Shown piece after piece: positions 37,551 to 50,189 of a stretch of 64,000 nt of DNA (positions are counted from its first letter, which is position 1; the number at the start of each line of letters is the position of its first letter). Under the pieces are notes generated by a model, which was not told where the DNA came from, searched no databases, and saw nothing but the letters and a program-made list of their open reading frames with translations. Location of the stretch: positions 34,256,885 to 34,320,884 of the forward strand of contig CM067109.1 of the NCBI GenBank assembly GCA_034008185.1, given 5' to 3'. Source of the stretch: Gorsachius magnificus (lineage: Eukaryota; Chordata; Aves; Pelecaniformes; Ardeidae). Made by a program: the position numbers and the translations under genes.

Positions 37551-37571
37551 CTCCTCCTCCTCCTCCTCCTC
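37551..37571. repeat. (CTC)n microsatellite in the CpG island
   Basis: Seven CTC/TCC units, a polypyrimidine-polypurine tract next to the Sp1-type region. GA/CT tracts are common in core promoters. Confidence 0.9.
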
Positions 37572-37734
37572 CCCCGCTCCGCAGCCCCCGCCAGCGCCCA
37601 GCACGCGGAACTCACGGGGTGAGCCGAGCTGCCTCCCCGCTGCTGCCCACGGCAGCGACACCGGGGGCTGCCGCGCGCCGCCGCCGCGACCCCCCTTCCT
37701 GCCGCCGCGCCGGCCCCGCCCCCGAGGGACCGCC

Positions 37735-37775
37735 CGCCCCGCCGCCCCGCCTCCGCCCCGCCCCGCCCCGCCCCT
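37735..37775. promoter_or_regulatory. Cluster of GC boxes
   Basis: At least four overlapping CCGCCCC/CCCGCCCC motifs occur in about 40 bp, matching the Sp1/KLF consensus (GGGGCGGG on the - strand). They lie in the centre of the CpG island and could drive initiation on either side. Confidence 0.7.
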
Positions 37776-38537
37776 CCCGCCGCGGGGGACGAGGCGCCGC
37801 TCACGTCTGCCTGCGCATTTCTCCGGGGGGGGTGGAGGGGGCGCTCATGTCCCGCCGGCGGCGGCCCGGCCCGGCCCGGCTCGGCACGGGACGAGGCAAC
37901 GTCGCTCCCGGTGCGGCGGCGCTCGCCTCCGCCGAGCGGCGGGAGGACGCAGCGAGGGGTCCCCGGGTCAGCCTGGCGGGGCCCTAGCGTTGTGAGCCCG
38001 GCGGGGAGGGAACGACACCGCCCCGTCCCCCGGCGGCGCGGGCGGGCTGGCCGGCCGGCCTGCCTGCCTGCCTGCCCGCCCTCCGAGCGGCGCCGGCCCC
38101 GCCTGGCCGCCGCTCCTGGCCCCGCCGCCCGGGGGAGAGTCGCAGCTCCTCCCGGAAAGCGGTGCTTTCTCCCCTGGGGGTCGGCGGGGGTGAGCGGGGA
38201 TCCCCCCTGTGGGCCGGGGCACCCCGGTGCGTTCAGGAGGCGCCCGGCCCGCCGGCTGCCGTCGCTGGGGCCCCGGGGGAGGGGGGGCCGGGGGCCCGGG
38301 GCAAAGCCCTCTGCCTCGGGCGGGAGGGGTTTTTGAAGCCGCTCCGCGGGGCCCCGGGACGCGGGGTCTGCCCGTGGGGAGCGGCAGCAGAGCCCGGCCG
38401 GCCCTTGCAGCTCAGAGGAGTACAAACGCGGGCCGCTTTTGTTAGGGGGAGAAAGTTTGCCCCGTCTCGAGGCGAGGGAGTCTGGGTGGTGGAGCTGCGG
38501 CAGCTCGCGGGTAGCCCCCAGGAGTTGCCGCCTCCAG

Positions 38538-38543
38538 GTAAGG
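38538..38543 (+). other. Strong 5' splice donor, end of probable first exon
   Basis: The sequence CCTCCAG|GTAAGG is a near-perfect donor at the right edge of the CpG island on the + strand. The exon end would be 38537. The exon start, and whether the exon is coding, cannot be decided. A frame open since 38162 runs through the donor, but GC richness could explain it. Confidence 0.5.
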
Positions 38544-39363
38544 GGCAACCGGAGTAAGGTGACCTCGGAGCGGCGGGCGCCGGGAGCAGCACAGCCACGG
38601 AGAGGTGCCGGCTGGTGTGGGAAGCTTGCTGAACTCCCGTGTGCTTGAGTAAGAGGATGAGTTCGGTGGAATTCATAGCATACAAGAGCACGCTGGAGCT
38701 TGGGCATGCCTTACCGTGAGCTGCGTCTTACCGCATCTACCCGCTGCGTGTGAACATTGCTCAGCATCTGTGGCTGAACAGGAGACCTTTGAGAGATCCA
38801 TCTGCCTAGGTCAGCTGGAAGAATTGGGGCACAAGCCTCTACTATATTCCAGGGGCACTGTAACGAAGCATTCGTTTGTTAAGTGGGACCATCTAAATGC
38901 TGCTTTAAAATATAAAGATATATATGCTAAGACATGATTCTGCCACCTTCAGGTTAGAGTAGGACCTTGTCTTGTAAGCATATCTACTGCATCTTTGTGA
39001 AAAGAAATTGGGGTAATTGGGCCTGCGATGGATGTTTTGGTATTTCTATAAAGGCTAGATGTGTTATCACAGCGAAGGATTTTCCTTAGTCATATAAAAT
39101 GCAAGATACACAGACTTCATGAATCAGTTCTTTGAGAGCCTATTCCCATTTCCCAAATTAAAGCACATCAGTGGATTTTTGGTTTGGTTTTAAATGCCCA
39201 GTCCTCCTTCTTCAGAAGGTGAAAACTTGCCTTTGTGGGGGTGTAGGACATGGCAAGCAATTAGTGATTAATGTGTCCCAAAGATGTTTTCATTCTTTGA
39301 TGACAGGAAATACTAAGGTCTTTGAACAGAGCTGATGACTTACTGGCTCCAGCTCATTTGCAG

Positions 39364-39413
39364 ACTCACGCCAGCATTTCTTTATAGAGCTCTTTGTCGT
39401 ACCAAGTGCTCGT
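39364..39413 (+). other. Possible 50-nt exon (weak)
   Basis: The acceptor 'ctggctccagctcatttgcag' is followed by 50 nt and CGT|GTAAGTT. Two frames are open: LTPAFLYRALCRTKCS, and SRQHFFIELFVVPSAR. Three CpGs lie inside. A second acceptor 'catttctttatag' at 39387 would give a 26-nt form. No family was recognised. Confidence 0.22.
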
Positions 39414-41326
39414 GTAAGTTTGTGCCAGACTTCCCTCATTACTGATCTGGCTCATGAAGCTGAATACTGTAATTGCAAAGGCCTGGTCTAAGGATTTCAG
39501 ACCTTACCCTGAGCAAAGTGTTTCTTGGTGCTTTTGTGAAATGACAAGCTGATACGCACATCCGCTGCCTAGGCAGAAGTGTCCCAAGGGCCTGCCCCCA
39601 CCTTCCATTCCGGCTGGGATGGTGTGGCGCACAGAAGCGTGCAGCTTTGCAGTCTTTCTCACTCACAGGGGGCTACATCCTCCTCTAGCAGTGTTTTCCA
39701 AGTAAAGAATTATGCAAATTCTTGAATTGGTGTAGATGAATTTATATTCTCAAAGCAATCTTCGTAAAGGAAAGTATGGAGAAGAATTTGGGGTAGGAGC
39801 TCAGAATAGCCCTTAGTGTGTGAATGTTCCCTGCAGTAGGAGGTCCTACTTTATGAGACTGTTCAGGCCCTACAAAGCCAGTCCTTTTTGCAAGTGCAGA
39901 ACATCTGACAGGTATTAATTACATTACATAAATACATTACCAGTATTAATAAAGGGAACCAAAGTACTTGAAAAAAGAAAGAAAAAAACATTGAAGAATT
40001 ACTTTATCAACACTTTTGAAAGCAATTGGGAAATAGAGCAAACTTGGGGCCTACTAAGGATCTTCTTTAAAGTTTTGTTTCTGGTTTTTAGAAGGTTTTT
40101 CTTCAAAATTAGAGAAAAGACACTAAAAACATAGGGGTTTGTAAATACTTTTGTATTCAAGTCATTAATTGGAGTAGAATCTGCCAAGTCTTCTGTTTTT
40201 CATCAATAAGGCAATAAACCTTATTGGTAACATAAGTAAACATGAGGCAATCTACCTTAGACTAAACGTTTAATAGCTCTCTAAATAACTACTGTATTTA
40301 CCTCCATTTGCTCATACTGCTTTCATTACTCTGAGTGTTGTTTGAATGCTTTTTGACTTTAATTTCACTTGTATTACACACCTGGTGATCTCTGTGCCAA
40401 GTGATTTCGTATTGCTTCACAAAGGCAATAAAAATGAGGAAATTAAAATGTGGTGTTTAACTTTTGCCTCCTTCTGAAATCCAAGACTAGACTTACAGTG
40501 CCCCTTTCTTTGAATATGAAATTTCCTAGCATAGAAAAGTAAATAACTTTTAAACTTATGCTGTAGCCTCCTAGTGTGAAGTGCTAAGCTTCCTGTAAGA
40601 CTGACTTCACTGAGCTGAAAAGGAATTTCTCATCTTGCATGATTGGGTATCTACGTTTACTTTAATGACTTTCTGATTAAAACCCAAGTATTCTTAATGT
40701 TCTTTTTTCATAAAAGATCACTTATGATGTTTTGTGGGAAACAAAACAGTGTGGGGTTTTCTTTAGCTTGCAGATCCTCTCTTTACAGACTTCTGCATTA
40801 GGTCCCAATTCAGCAAGGACTTAAAAGCATTTGGAAATTAGATACATGCTAAAGCAACTAAATCTAGACCTTTGATGTGAAAGTTGTATCAAAAGATTTG
40901 TTTGGTCTGTGGTTACAGTCTCATGATAATGTACTTGGGCTTCCTTGTATGCAGGAAAAAACTTAAATTTAATGTCCCGAGCTCTTGCATTGTGCCAAAG
41001 ATATCCTGAAGATTTTCATTATCCGTGTCTGAGCCACGCAGGCAGTCACCACCTGCCTTTATAGGTACGTGAGAAAGTATTGTTTGAATGTGTCCAAGAA
41101 GCTTTTGTGTCATGCAGTCCTCTTGCCTATACTTCCATAACACAGTAATATTGTTACTGGCAAACAGCTGTAATAAATATTAAATCATAAAGGTCAGTAG
41201 CATATATCTTGATGAAGTATTTTAGATAGATACATTGATTGGTTTAGGCTTTGAGCTCTTTGCTTTGAGCACCATTTACTCTATTTTTGCCACAAACACT
41301 TACTTCCTTTTCCCCTCTTTTTTTAG

Positions 41327-41456
41327 GCAAAACAAAATGCTACCCTTCCCTTTGTTGTCTAGCATGTATAAAAGCACAGACTGCATCAGACACTGGAGAG
41401 CTGCATGGAGATTTTACTTTGCAAATGGAGCAGCATGCTGGCAGCATAAAGGATGA
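41327..41456 (+). other. Possible exon after a strong acceptor (weak)
   Basis: An excellent acceptor, 'cttccttttcccctctttttttag', ends at 41326. An ATG at 41337 opens 39 codons (MLPFPLLSSMYKSTDC...) to a TGA at 41454-41456. No clear donor was found, so it would be either a terminal or 5' non-coding exon, or a decoy acceptor. A TATAAAA at 41367-41373 is probably incidental. Confidence 0.18.
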
Positions 41457-43924
41457 AAGTCTTTGAAGAGCTCTTTTGAGGATAGAAATCAGCCCATGAT
41501 CTCCTTCAGGCTGTAGTCTTATTCATCGTTATTTCCAAGATTTTTTTCAAACACTTACCATAATTCCAATTTAAAAAAGAGTCCCAGTGAACTGGAAGTA
41601 CATTCTATAGATGTGTAACACAGCTATAGTTAATGCACTCTTTATACTGCAATATAATGCAAAAATACTACAAAACAAATACCTTTACGCTGGAGGCTTA
41701 ATTTTACCCAGGCAGACGGAAATATGCCACAAATCCAGTTACCTCAGCTAGTACCCTTAGCAAAACTTTAACTCCTGTGTGCAATAAATGATCTTTGCAG
41801 ACTGCAGATGAGGTAAGCTTTTTGGGGCACTGCTGCTTATATAATGCTTTTCCTGTGAACAGAAGATTTTCATCCCTAGCTCTGCCAGTCCAATACTTTA
41901 AAACAATAAACCATATTAATGTTTTGAAGGCAAATTATTGATAACACTATTACCTGGAGTGATGCCATATTTTACAAACCATTGAGAATGGCTTCTAATA
42001 AGACATATTTTCAGAATAGAAAAAGTTTATTGTTCTGTCTCATCTATATGTGTGTTGCTATCCTACATATACACTAGCCTTTGGATCTTAAAGTGTCAGA
42101 GAAACCTGACATGCCTGAATATATGTACGAGTGATTACTGGTGCCCCAGTGCAGGTAATTCAGTTAGTTGTCATTAATCTGAATGTGCCAACTCAAATAA
42201 CCGTCCTTGGAAAATTATCTACGTTTCTCCTGAGGCTTTTTGCGTATCTTTAAATAACCTTACTCTTGCCCCTTTGCCTCTGGGATCTCTACATAGGTCT
42301 CACTGAAAGGTTGGGGTTTTTTCAAGTACTTACCTTTTTTTTCTTTTTTAATGTGAAAAAAATTGTCAGATGCCTATGGTAATAATGAAAGGAGACTTGC
42401 AATAAAAGTTAAGTAGATTTGAACTAGACCTTAAACTCCATCTTTAAATTGTCTCCCAATAATTTGTTGTAGGAAAACAGTGGTTTGACATTAACTGTTT
42501 GCACTTAATTGCATTCAGCAGGGACTGGTGGTAGATCCCAACTCACCACTAAATACTGCCATAATTACTGAGAGACCTGATGACTAAGCTGCAGATATGG
42601 TCTCTAATGGGATACCATCACTCTAAAAGGTTAATTTTTCGTAATACAAGAATACTTGTGTACAGAAAGAGAAGTAACAGTAAACTTCAAACTGTTTTGA
42701 GAAAGTCTAGCAGTAGTTCTTTCTGCTTGTTGGAGGGTTGTGCTGCTGCTACATTCTAAGTATTTAAGAAGTACTTCCATTACTCGGTTTCAAGATAAAA
42801 CTGCAAAATAGTCCCAGATTTCAGAAAACTAAACACAGGCACACTGAAAAGCAAGGATATCAGGTGGGGTTTTTGTTACAAACCTTGAAAGAAGAATAGC
42901 TGTAGACAGAGGAGATGAAAACAGGTAAAGAGAGAAAAGTAGTGATGCCAAATTGTCCTTTGCATATACATCCCTAATTGGCTATACGTATAAATGATTG
43001 TTTGCCTAGAACAAGACAAAATATGCTAGCAAAGTCTGCTGAACAAACAATGAATGCTTAACTTTTAGAGGTCATTTATTCTATGCTAACACTGTTTTTT
43101 AAAGGTAAGTGTGGCCAGGAACACATGAACAGAGAGGCAATTATTGAAGCCAGAGCAAATCGTGCTGTGGCAGCTGTGTATAAATAAGCAGATTTATGTT
43201 TTAAAGGGTGGGAGACAAACGCTGAAAAATAAGCAGTTGAAAAAGTGGCAACATTTAGCCATGATTTATCTAGGGGTAAATTTGCCAGTGTTGTACCAGA
43301 CACTCTTTTATGGGTTGAGTCATGCATCCACACCTTTTTAAAATCCAGATAGCTGGATTTGTCATAGGTTAACACATGGTGGGTTCCTTACAAGGAAATA
43401 TCAAAATATCACAAATTTAATCAAAATATCACACAATTTAATATTCTGGACAAGGATGTAGCCTCAGAATGAACACTGGGGGAGATTATTCAGCCACAAA
43501 CACATAACATGACCAAGAGCGTATGTGCCACAACAAGCAGTGAGACATGGGACGGATGCCAGCTCTAGCTTTGCTTCACTCAGTAAAATCAATCATCTGT
43601 TCAAAATTAATGAAAAAGAATGAAGTTCCGACACCAGTAAGAGAGACAGTGAAATAAATGAAATGCTTTTGTTTAATATTTACTTAGTACTTTAGGTTTA
43701 TTACTGAGTATTTGAATACTAACTAACTGAGCAGTGTAAAGAAGATAAGGCATTTTCCCCCCATTTTTACTATGTTCTACAGAATCTGGTAAACCCTTTC
43801 TCTAAGACTGAAAAAGATATCCAACTGTGGGTATAGCTAATCTGCCAAACTCACCATAGTATTGCACCTTTATTGAACTATCAGTCAATAAGACCCTGAA
43901 TTTTAGGAGAGGGAACTTTCAATT

Positions 43925-46036
43925 GTTCAAGGAATTAGTGGAGGAGATCCCCTGGGAAATTGCCCTCGGGGGTACAGGAGCAGAACATAGCTAGCACCTG
44001 ATGTTTTCCTTAGAGCACAAGAGTTTTCAATTCCCATGTGTAAGAAATCAGGCGAGGAAGGCAGGAGACCAGCATGGCTGAATGAGGACCTCCTTGTCAA
44101 AGTAAAGTGTAAGAAGGAAATGCATGGGCAGTGGAACCTGGGACATATATCCTGGGAAGAATGCAGGGACAGTGCACAGATGTGTACAGGTGGGATCAGG
44201 AAAGATATTTGTCAGGGAATGTGAAGGATAATAAGAAGGGCTTCTATAGGTACACTGGTCAGAAAGGAAAATTTAAAAAAAATGTACCTCCCTGAAAAAC
44301 AAGACAGGAGAAAAGTGACAACTGACATGGAGAAGGCTGAGTTACTCAATTTTTCTTTGTCTCGTTTTTCACTGGCAATTATTCTTCCTACATCTTTCAA
44401 GTCCCTGAAGCTCAAGGCGAGGACTGCGTGAACAAATTCCTGCCCATCTTAAGAGACCAGCTTCAAGACCACCTGAGGAACCTGAACACATACAAGTCTA
44501 TGAGACTCAACAAAATGAATCCCAGGGTCCTGAGGAAATTGGTAGACATAGTTGCTACACCACCATCCATCATATTTGAAAAAGTCATCGCAGCCAGGTG
44601 AAGTCCCCAGTGACTAGACAAAAGGGAATATCACATCCATTTTTAAAAAGGGTAAAACGGAGGAGCCAGGGAGCTACTGACCAATCAGCCTCACCTCAGT
44701 GCCCAGTAAGATAAGGAATAGGTCATTCTGGAAGTGATGATGAAGCATATGGAAGACAGGGAGGTGATTAGAGACAGTCAACATGGCTTCACCAAGGGCA
44801 ATCATGCCAGACTAATCCAGTGGCTTTCTGTGATGGAGTGACTGCATCAGTGGACAAGAAAAGAGCTACTGATATATCTACCTGGACTTCTCTAAGGCCC
44901 TTGATATGGTCCCCCACAACATTCTTACTTCTTAATTGGAGAGACACACATTTGATCGGTGGACAGTTAGATGGATAAGGAATTTGCTGGATGGCCACAT
45001 CCAAAGTCTTATAGTCAATGACTCAATGTCCAAGTGGAAACCAAGAGTCTGTACTGGGACCAGTGCTGTTTAATATCTTCATCAACAACATAGACAGTGA
45101 GATTGAAGTTCCCCTCAGCAAGTTTGCAGCTGACACTAAGCCGAATGGTGTGTTTGACATGCCTGAGGGATAGGATGCCATCCAGAGGGACCCTGATGGG
45201 CTTGAGTAGTGGGTCCCTGTGAACCTTATGAAGTCCAGCAAGGCCAACTGCAAGGTCCTGCACCTGGGTCAGGGCAATCCCCAATATCAGTACAGACAGG
45301 GGGAGGAATGGATTGAGAGCAGTCCTGCAGAGAAGGACTTGGGGATCCTGGTGGATGAAAAATTGGATGTGAGCTGGCAGTGTGTGCTTGCAGCCCAAAA
45401 GGTCAATTGTATCCTGGGCCTCATAAAAGGAAGCATGGCCAGCAGGTTGAGGGAGGTGATTCTCCCCCTCTACTCCATTCTCATGAGACCCCACCTGGAG
45501 TACTGCATCCAGCTCTGTGGTCCCCAGTTCAAGACAGACATGGACCTGTTGTAGTGGGTCCAAGAGGGGGGCCACAAAAAATGGTCTGAGGGCTGGAACA
45601 CCTCTCCTACAAAGAAAGGCTAAGGGAGTTGGTGGTGTTCAACCTGGAAAAGAGAATGCTCCAGGGACACCTTCTTGCAGCCTTTCAATATATAAAGGGA
45701 GCTTATAAGAAAGACAGAGAAAGACCTGTTTCCAAGGCCTGTAGTGACAGGACAAGGGACAACTGTTAGTTAAACTGAGAGTCAATTTAGATTGGATATA
45801 AAGAAGAATTTTATTTTTATAATGAGGGTGGTGAGACACTGGAACAGGTTGCCCAGAGAAGTTGTGGATGCCCCATCACTGGAAGTGTTCAAGGTCAGGT
45901 TGGACAGGAGCAACCTGATCTAGCAAAAGATGTCCTTGCCTATGGCAGGGGGGTTGGACTAGATGATCCTTAGGTTGGAAGGTCCCTTCCAACCCAAACT
46001 ATTCTGTGATTCTATGACTCTGTGATTCTATGATTC
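43925..46036 (+). mobile_element. CR1 LINE, about 2.1 kb ORF2 and 3' end
   Basis: The longest CR1 copy here. CR1 ORF2 blocks follow in order: the region just before RT ('gaggaccagcttcaagacc...'), 'gagccagggagctactgaccaatcagcctcacctc', 'aacatggcttcaccaagggcaatcatgccagacta', 'tacctggacttctctaaggcccttgatatggtccccc' (YLDFSKA-type RT motif), then the palm motif, here FAAD instead of FADD (45123-45134). Next are the C-terminal blocks in a 111-codon frame (45219-45554), the 3' UTR ('aacaggttgcccagagaa', 'ttggactagatgatcc') and the tail at 46005-46036. It has many stops and indels and is inactive. Confidence 0.95.
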
Positions 46037-49000
46037 AATTATTTTAAGACTTCATTAACTTGTTTTCCTTATTCCTCATTAACCCAGAATTTATTTGTCC
46101 CTTAGAAAGCAAAAGAGTCACTAGAATAATGTCAGAAAGCAGAGATCTCAAACCATCCCCCTTTTCCAGAATGAAGGAGTCAGGATGAAATGTTTGAGGA
46201 TGATGTGCAAGTTGCTATTTCTTGAAAAATGAGCTACCAGTTCAGACATCCACTTTCATTCTGATATCTAACCAAGGAGCCCATCCACTGTTTGTGGTCT
46301 CTAAAAAAAGATATCTAACCATTTTTTTCAGACAGCTTTACTCCATCCTCTCTAAACAGATCCTTAGAAATGCATTTAGTCCTTAGAACAGGAACACATC
46401 TTTCCCTTTCTTGTGATGTATTTACTCATTTTCTGTTTCACTTCTTCTATATCTAATTGATATTTGCTTGCCAGAAGATTCCTTCTGGACACACCTCCAG
46501 CCACATTAAGAAAACAGCGGGAGAAAGTGTTGAGATCTGGCAGATGACCTTTAGGTTAATGATTGGGTATTTCTTTGCAAAGGTCATTGTCCCTCAAGTG
46601 AACAATGATCACCTGTGGAGAATGATAGCAAGCCATTGTGTGAATTTGGAATGTGTCGGATGTGACTCCACAGCATGCCACCAAAACCAATTTTTTCTCG
46701 TCTCACATGCAGAAAGCTGAGCAAGGTATGTGAGCCTACCTGAGATTCCCTCATACATGATCTTATTTTTGTGGCCAGTGAACCCAGGTTTCCAGAAACT
46801 GAATCCTTTCTCTTGGTGCAACAGAGCAGATAACAACATACGAGACTGAATTTTTACCTCGTTATATGATTCTTCTGAAATAATTGAACACAGGATTGCT
46901 ATAGCCAACTAAGTGGTTTTTAATCCATTTTAATTTCTAACATTGTGGCAGATGTAGCAATTCATGTTATGTACCTGGAGTCCTCCAAATGTAAACAAAA
47001 AGGTTTAACTCCATTCTGCAATCCACTTTAACTCTAAGGTAAACTTAAACCTGATTATAAATTGCCTGTTTCCATGAGGAAATCCTGGACTGAATATTAG
47101 CAAAAATGCAGTCAGTGCTTTTAATGCCTGCCATGGTCAAAGATGCAGGATAGTTTTTCAACCACAGTCAAACTGAGGTTTTTGGTTTGTTTTGGTTTTT
47201 TGGTTGTTTGTTTTTTTTTTTCTAATGATATGAAATCAAGATACCTATCCTTTGTGAGATAGCTATACTTGTCTTGTAGATTTCAATATTTTCCCTTCTT
47301 TTTTTTCTAGTCTTCTTGGAAATAATAATGTTTCTTTTTTGTAAGATTTGTTCTCAACCTACCTTCCGTATAGTTTATAAGCCAAGAAATGATATCCAAT
47401 TCATTAGCTGATGAAAAATCTGCTGTATTGCATGAGAATTTTTACATGCCAATGACAACTTGAACATCTATCCAAACATAACTACCCTTACCACTTGCCA
47501 TTACTACTAAGTGCCACATTACTTCTATTACTTGAATTTCCTTTGGCATTTAGTGCAAAATCCTAAACATGAATGAACAATGCAAATGTGGGAATGTTTC
47601 AGCAGTGCTTTTATATGGAAATATTCTATGCATTCAGAGCAGATGTTGGTATAAATGCTTGTACTAAATTCCTCAGTCTCTGTGACAAAATGGTATTTGC
47701 TTGCATTCGAACAAAACCACGTTTTCAGTGAACCTAATGCAGCAGAGATTTAAAGACTTCCATCATGGCAGCTACTTATTATGGATGTAAAGTTCAAGCA
47801 GGAGCCATAGTTGTGCAAGTGTAGGTAGACTACTGATGACAGGCTATAATTGCCTGAGCCATCAGAACAACAAACAGCAATTCTTGTAGCTTTGGGTTTT
47901 TTTCAAAGGTCAGTCAGAGATACTTGTCACAGTCTTACTAAATCTCTTCTATGTCATGAACTGTTTTAGGAGGAACCTAGATGCTTCCTCTGCAGCCAGC
48001 CAAGTCAGTTTTGCTGATTGTATAGCGTTTCTTCTGAGGTATTGGAAGGTGTGCTGAGGGATGGGTCTGGACTTCTCTGGATGTAGGAGGTACAATAATA
48101 CTTGCGCAGACCCCCCAGGAAAACATTGGAGGAGACAGAGCAAGACTAATAGTCCTGAGTGCAAAGTTAGTGAAACATGCAAGTTGATCAGTAAGAGAGT
48201 TATGTGTGCTTAAGCAGATCTTTTGGATCTTACGGAAGCAAGTGAGGGGAAGAAGAAAATACTTGTGGATGAAAACTGCTGTTATACATTTTTCTTGCAT
48301 TCAGGAGCCAATAGTTAAGGAGAGATTCAGTGAAACTCCTAAGTAGCATCAGTATCTGTCTTCTGATCAAAGTATGGTATGGCTGAAGTTTCTCTGTGTT
48401 CAGGTGATGCTGTAGTAATAATCTCCAGGTAGGAGGTCCCTTGGAAAGTAGTCTTACCACTGAACATGGCAACAGCACCCCAGCATGTATGTTTGATAGA
48501 AAGTTGTGTCATGATCCTTTAATTAAAGGGGAAAAAAAGAAAAAAAAAAAAGTACACTATCCTTTTGAGAAGATTCCCATATCTGTATCCTTAAGTGTAA
48601 AGGTGGGCCTTCATATGGGCCTCCAGCCCTGATTCTGGCATATCAACCTTGGAGAACTGAAAGGTTCAAGATGACTGCCGTTCTGTCCTCCTTTCCTTGT
48701 ATTTCCTACAAGTTAAATTTAGAGGATTTCCTGCTCAGCATGTAGATATTTCAGGTCACCTTTTCACTATAGATTTTTTAGGACACCTAACTCTTTCCCA
48801 CATTATATATGGAGCCCAGGAGGCTAACCCTAATCCTTAGTTTTTAATTCTGCTAAGTGCTGCACTTAACTGCTAGGTCTTGTCCTAAACCTGTAGAATA
48901 TTTCATTTGTACAAGTTATTTTCAGCCAGCCTTCCCTTACTTGAACTTTCCTTCATACCACAGATATAATCACAGTTTTAGGAAAGAAAATATTGGTTCT

Positions 49001-50189
49001 ATTAAACCACAATTTCTAAAGGTGGACCTCTTGTTTGGGATGGCAGAGTGACAAAATACTAACACAGTCCGTCTCTTTGTGAACTTTATACTGTAGATCA
49101 TAAAATGAAGTAGCTACATTTCCATTAAACTCTATTAACAGCAGGGGTAGGGTTGCATAATTCAGACAACCCACCATTAAACTCTTCATTTTAACCATAG
49201 GGGAGAGGGCAGAGGGAAATACAGCATAGAAGGTTATTCTATTCATAAATGTGATTAGTGTGGCTACTAGTATGGCCTTTGTGTAAGAAGTAAAAGAGAA
49301 GTGTTACAAGAGAGGTGTGGCCCATAATATGTAGTCTTCACTGAATAAGAAAGCAAATACTCATTTTCTGAAGCAGCATTACTATTGGTAAAATTGCTAA
49401 TTAATTTCTAAAAAAAACCCAACCCAAACAAGCAAAAACAGATGAAACACTGTAAGAACGGAGAAGTCCTTTAACATTTCAGCAGATACCCTGAAATTAT
49501 ATTTGAAGTCTTCTAAGTGGTCCCTAATGGGTGCCCACTTATTTTTTCACTAGAGTTCTGGAAGAGAAAATCTCCTGAAGAACTTGTGTCTGGGTTTTCT
49601 GTTTTATTGCAATGTATTTTCCTTAAGGTGAAATAAGTGGTTCTGTTCACACTTTGCAAAGTTTTGAAGTAAGCCTGGTCTCACTCCCTGAAAATACACA
49701 AGCATTGAACTTGACATATTAGGAATCCAGACTTATTTCTGTCCACAAGCTTTCCTTGGTAAAGACTCTTAAAATAGAGGAAGAGTTTGTGAAAATGTAG
49801 CTGCTTTTAACGCTATGAATGCAAATGAGAAGCCATGATTTTGCAGATAACCATCCAGTTACTTCCATGTCTTTATCTCCTAGACTGTACTAATGCTGTC
49901 AGTGCCAGGTTCTATTTATTTTTGGTAAAAAGAAAATTGTTGTTATTTGCTTTTATGATATTAAAAGTTGTTAAAAATGTGTCTTATTTCAATGGCATTG
50001 TTGTTCCTTGGAAGTTCCTTGGAACACTGTAAACATTATCTTGTTAAAGAGAAGTGGAATGTCTCATATTTGTTCATGTCCCATAGCCAGGTCTTTTCAT
50101 GAAAATCATTTGAAAAATCATTAAGAGACCAATGAATGTGCAGGATAAATGACCAGGTTTTACTAAAGCTTGGAAGGAGCTGAAGGGTG
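46037..50189. other. Unassigned AT-rich sequence
   Basis: No gene was recognised. It contains a T/G-rich tract at 47178-47221, an A-run at 48539-48551, and an A/C-rich tract at 49408-49440 in the opposite sense to the local trend. A pair of - strand frames at 47.9-48.5 kb has no domain signature. Confidence 0.4.
47178..47221. repeat. T/G-rich low-complexity tract
   Basis: Degenerate (GGTTT)n/(GTTT)n ending in T11. It is the mirror image of the A/C-rich tracts found left of the CpG island. Confidence 0.85.

Larger units (their letters stand above)
36640..38640. promoter_or_regulatory. CpG island, probable (possibly divergent) promoter
   Basis: About 2 kb of very high GC and dense CpG stands abruptly out of AT-rich DNA, which in vertebrates usually marks the promoter and first exon of a gene. 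A cluster of GC boxes (CCGCCCC/CCCCGCCCC, Sp1/KLF type) lies at 37735-37775, an E-box CACGTG at 37405-37410 and a (CTC)n pyrimidine tract at 37551-37571. No TATA box was seen. On the + strand an ideal splice donor (CCAG|GTAAGG) follows 38537. On the - strand donors occur at 37615 (CCCC|GTGAGT) and about 37802 (AGAC|GTGAGC). The two directions of splicing and the sign change in base skew across the island suggest a bidirectional promoter. Open frames of up to 466 codons on both strands here are a consequence of few A/T-rich stop codons and were not called as genes. Confidence 0.85.
38641..43924. other. Unassigned sequence right of the island (probable intron)
   Basis: CpG content decays to about 39.7 kb, with an outlying cluster at 39548-39650 ('acgcac', 'ccgct', 'ccggct', 'ggcgc', 'gcgtg'). 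The + strand is T/G-rich, the reverse of the left flank. Exon candidates are given separately (39364-39413, 41327-41456). A further donor AAAG|GTAAGT follows 43104, with a short T-rich segment after an acceptor at 43068. A frame open for 95 codons at 38653-38937 has no ATG near its start and no recognised domain. Confidence 0.4.

Noticed and set aside
36587..38707. Open frames of 130-466 codons on both strands through the CpG island
   Set aside because: Several overlap in different frames and strands, and all are Arg/Pro/Gly/Ala-rich translations of GC-rich DNA that lacks A/T-rich stop codons. No domain, and the longest begins in a poly(A) run.
41367..41373. TATAAAA as a promoter TATA box
   Set aside because: An isolated A/T word in AT-rich DNA, inside a segment that follows a splice acceptor; no initiator or GC context.
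46190..46285. C/D-box snoRNA-like pattern (GATGATG ... CTGA)
   Set aside because: The C box is imperfect, no terminal stem was found, and such words occur by chance.
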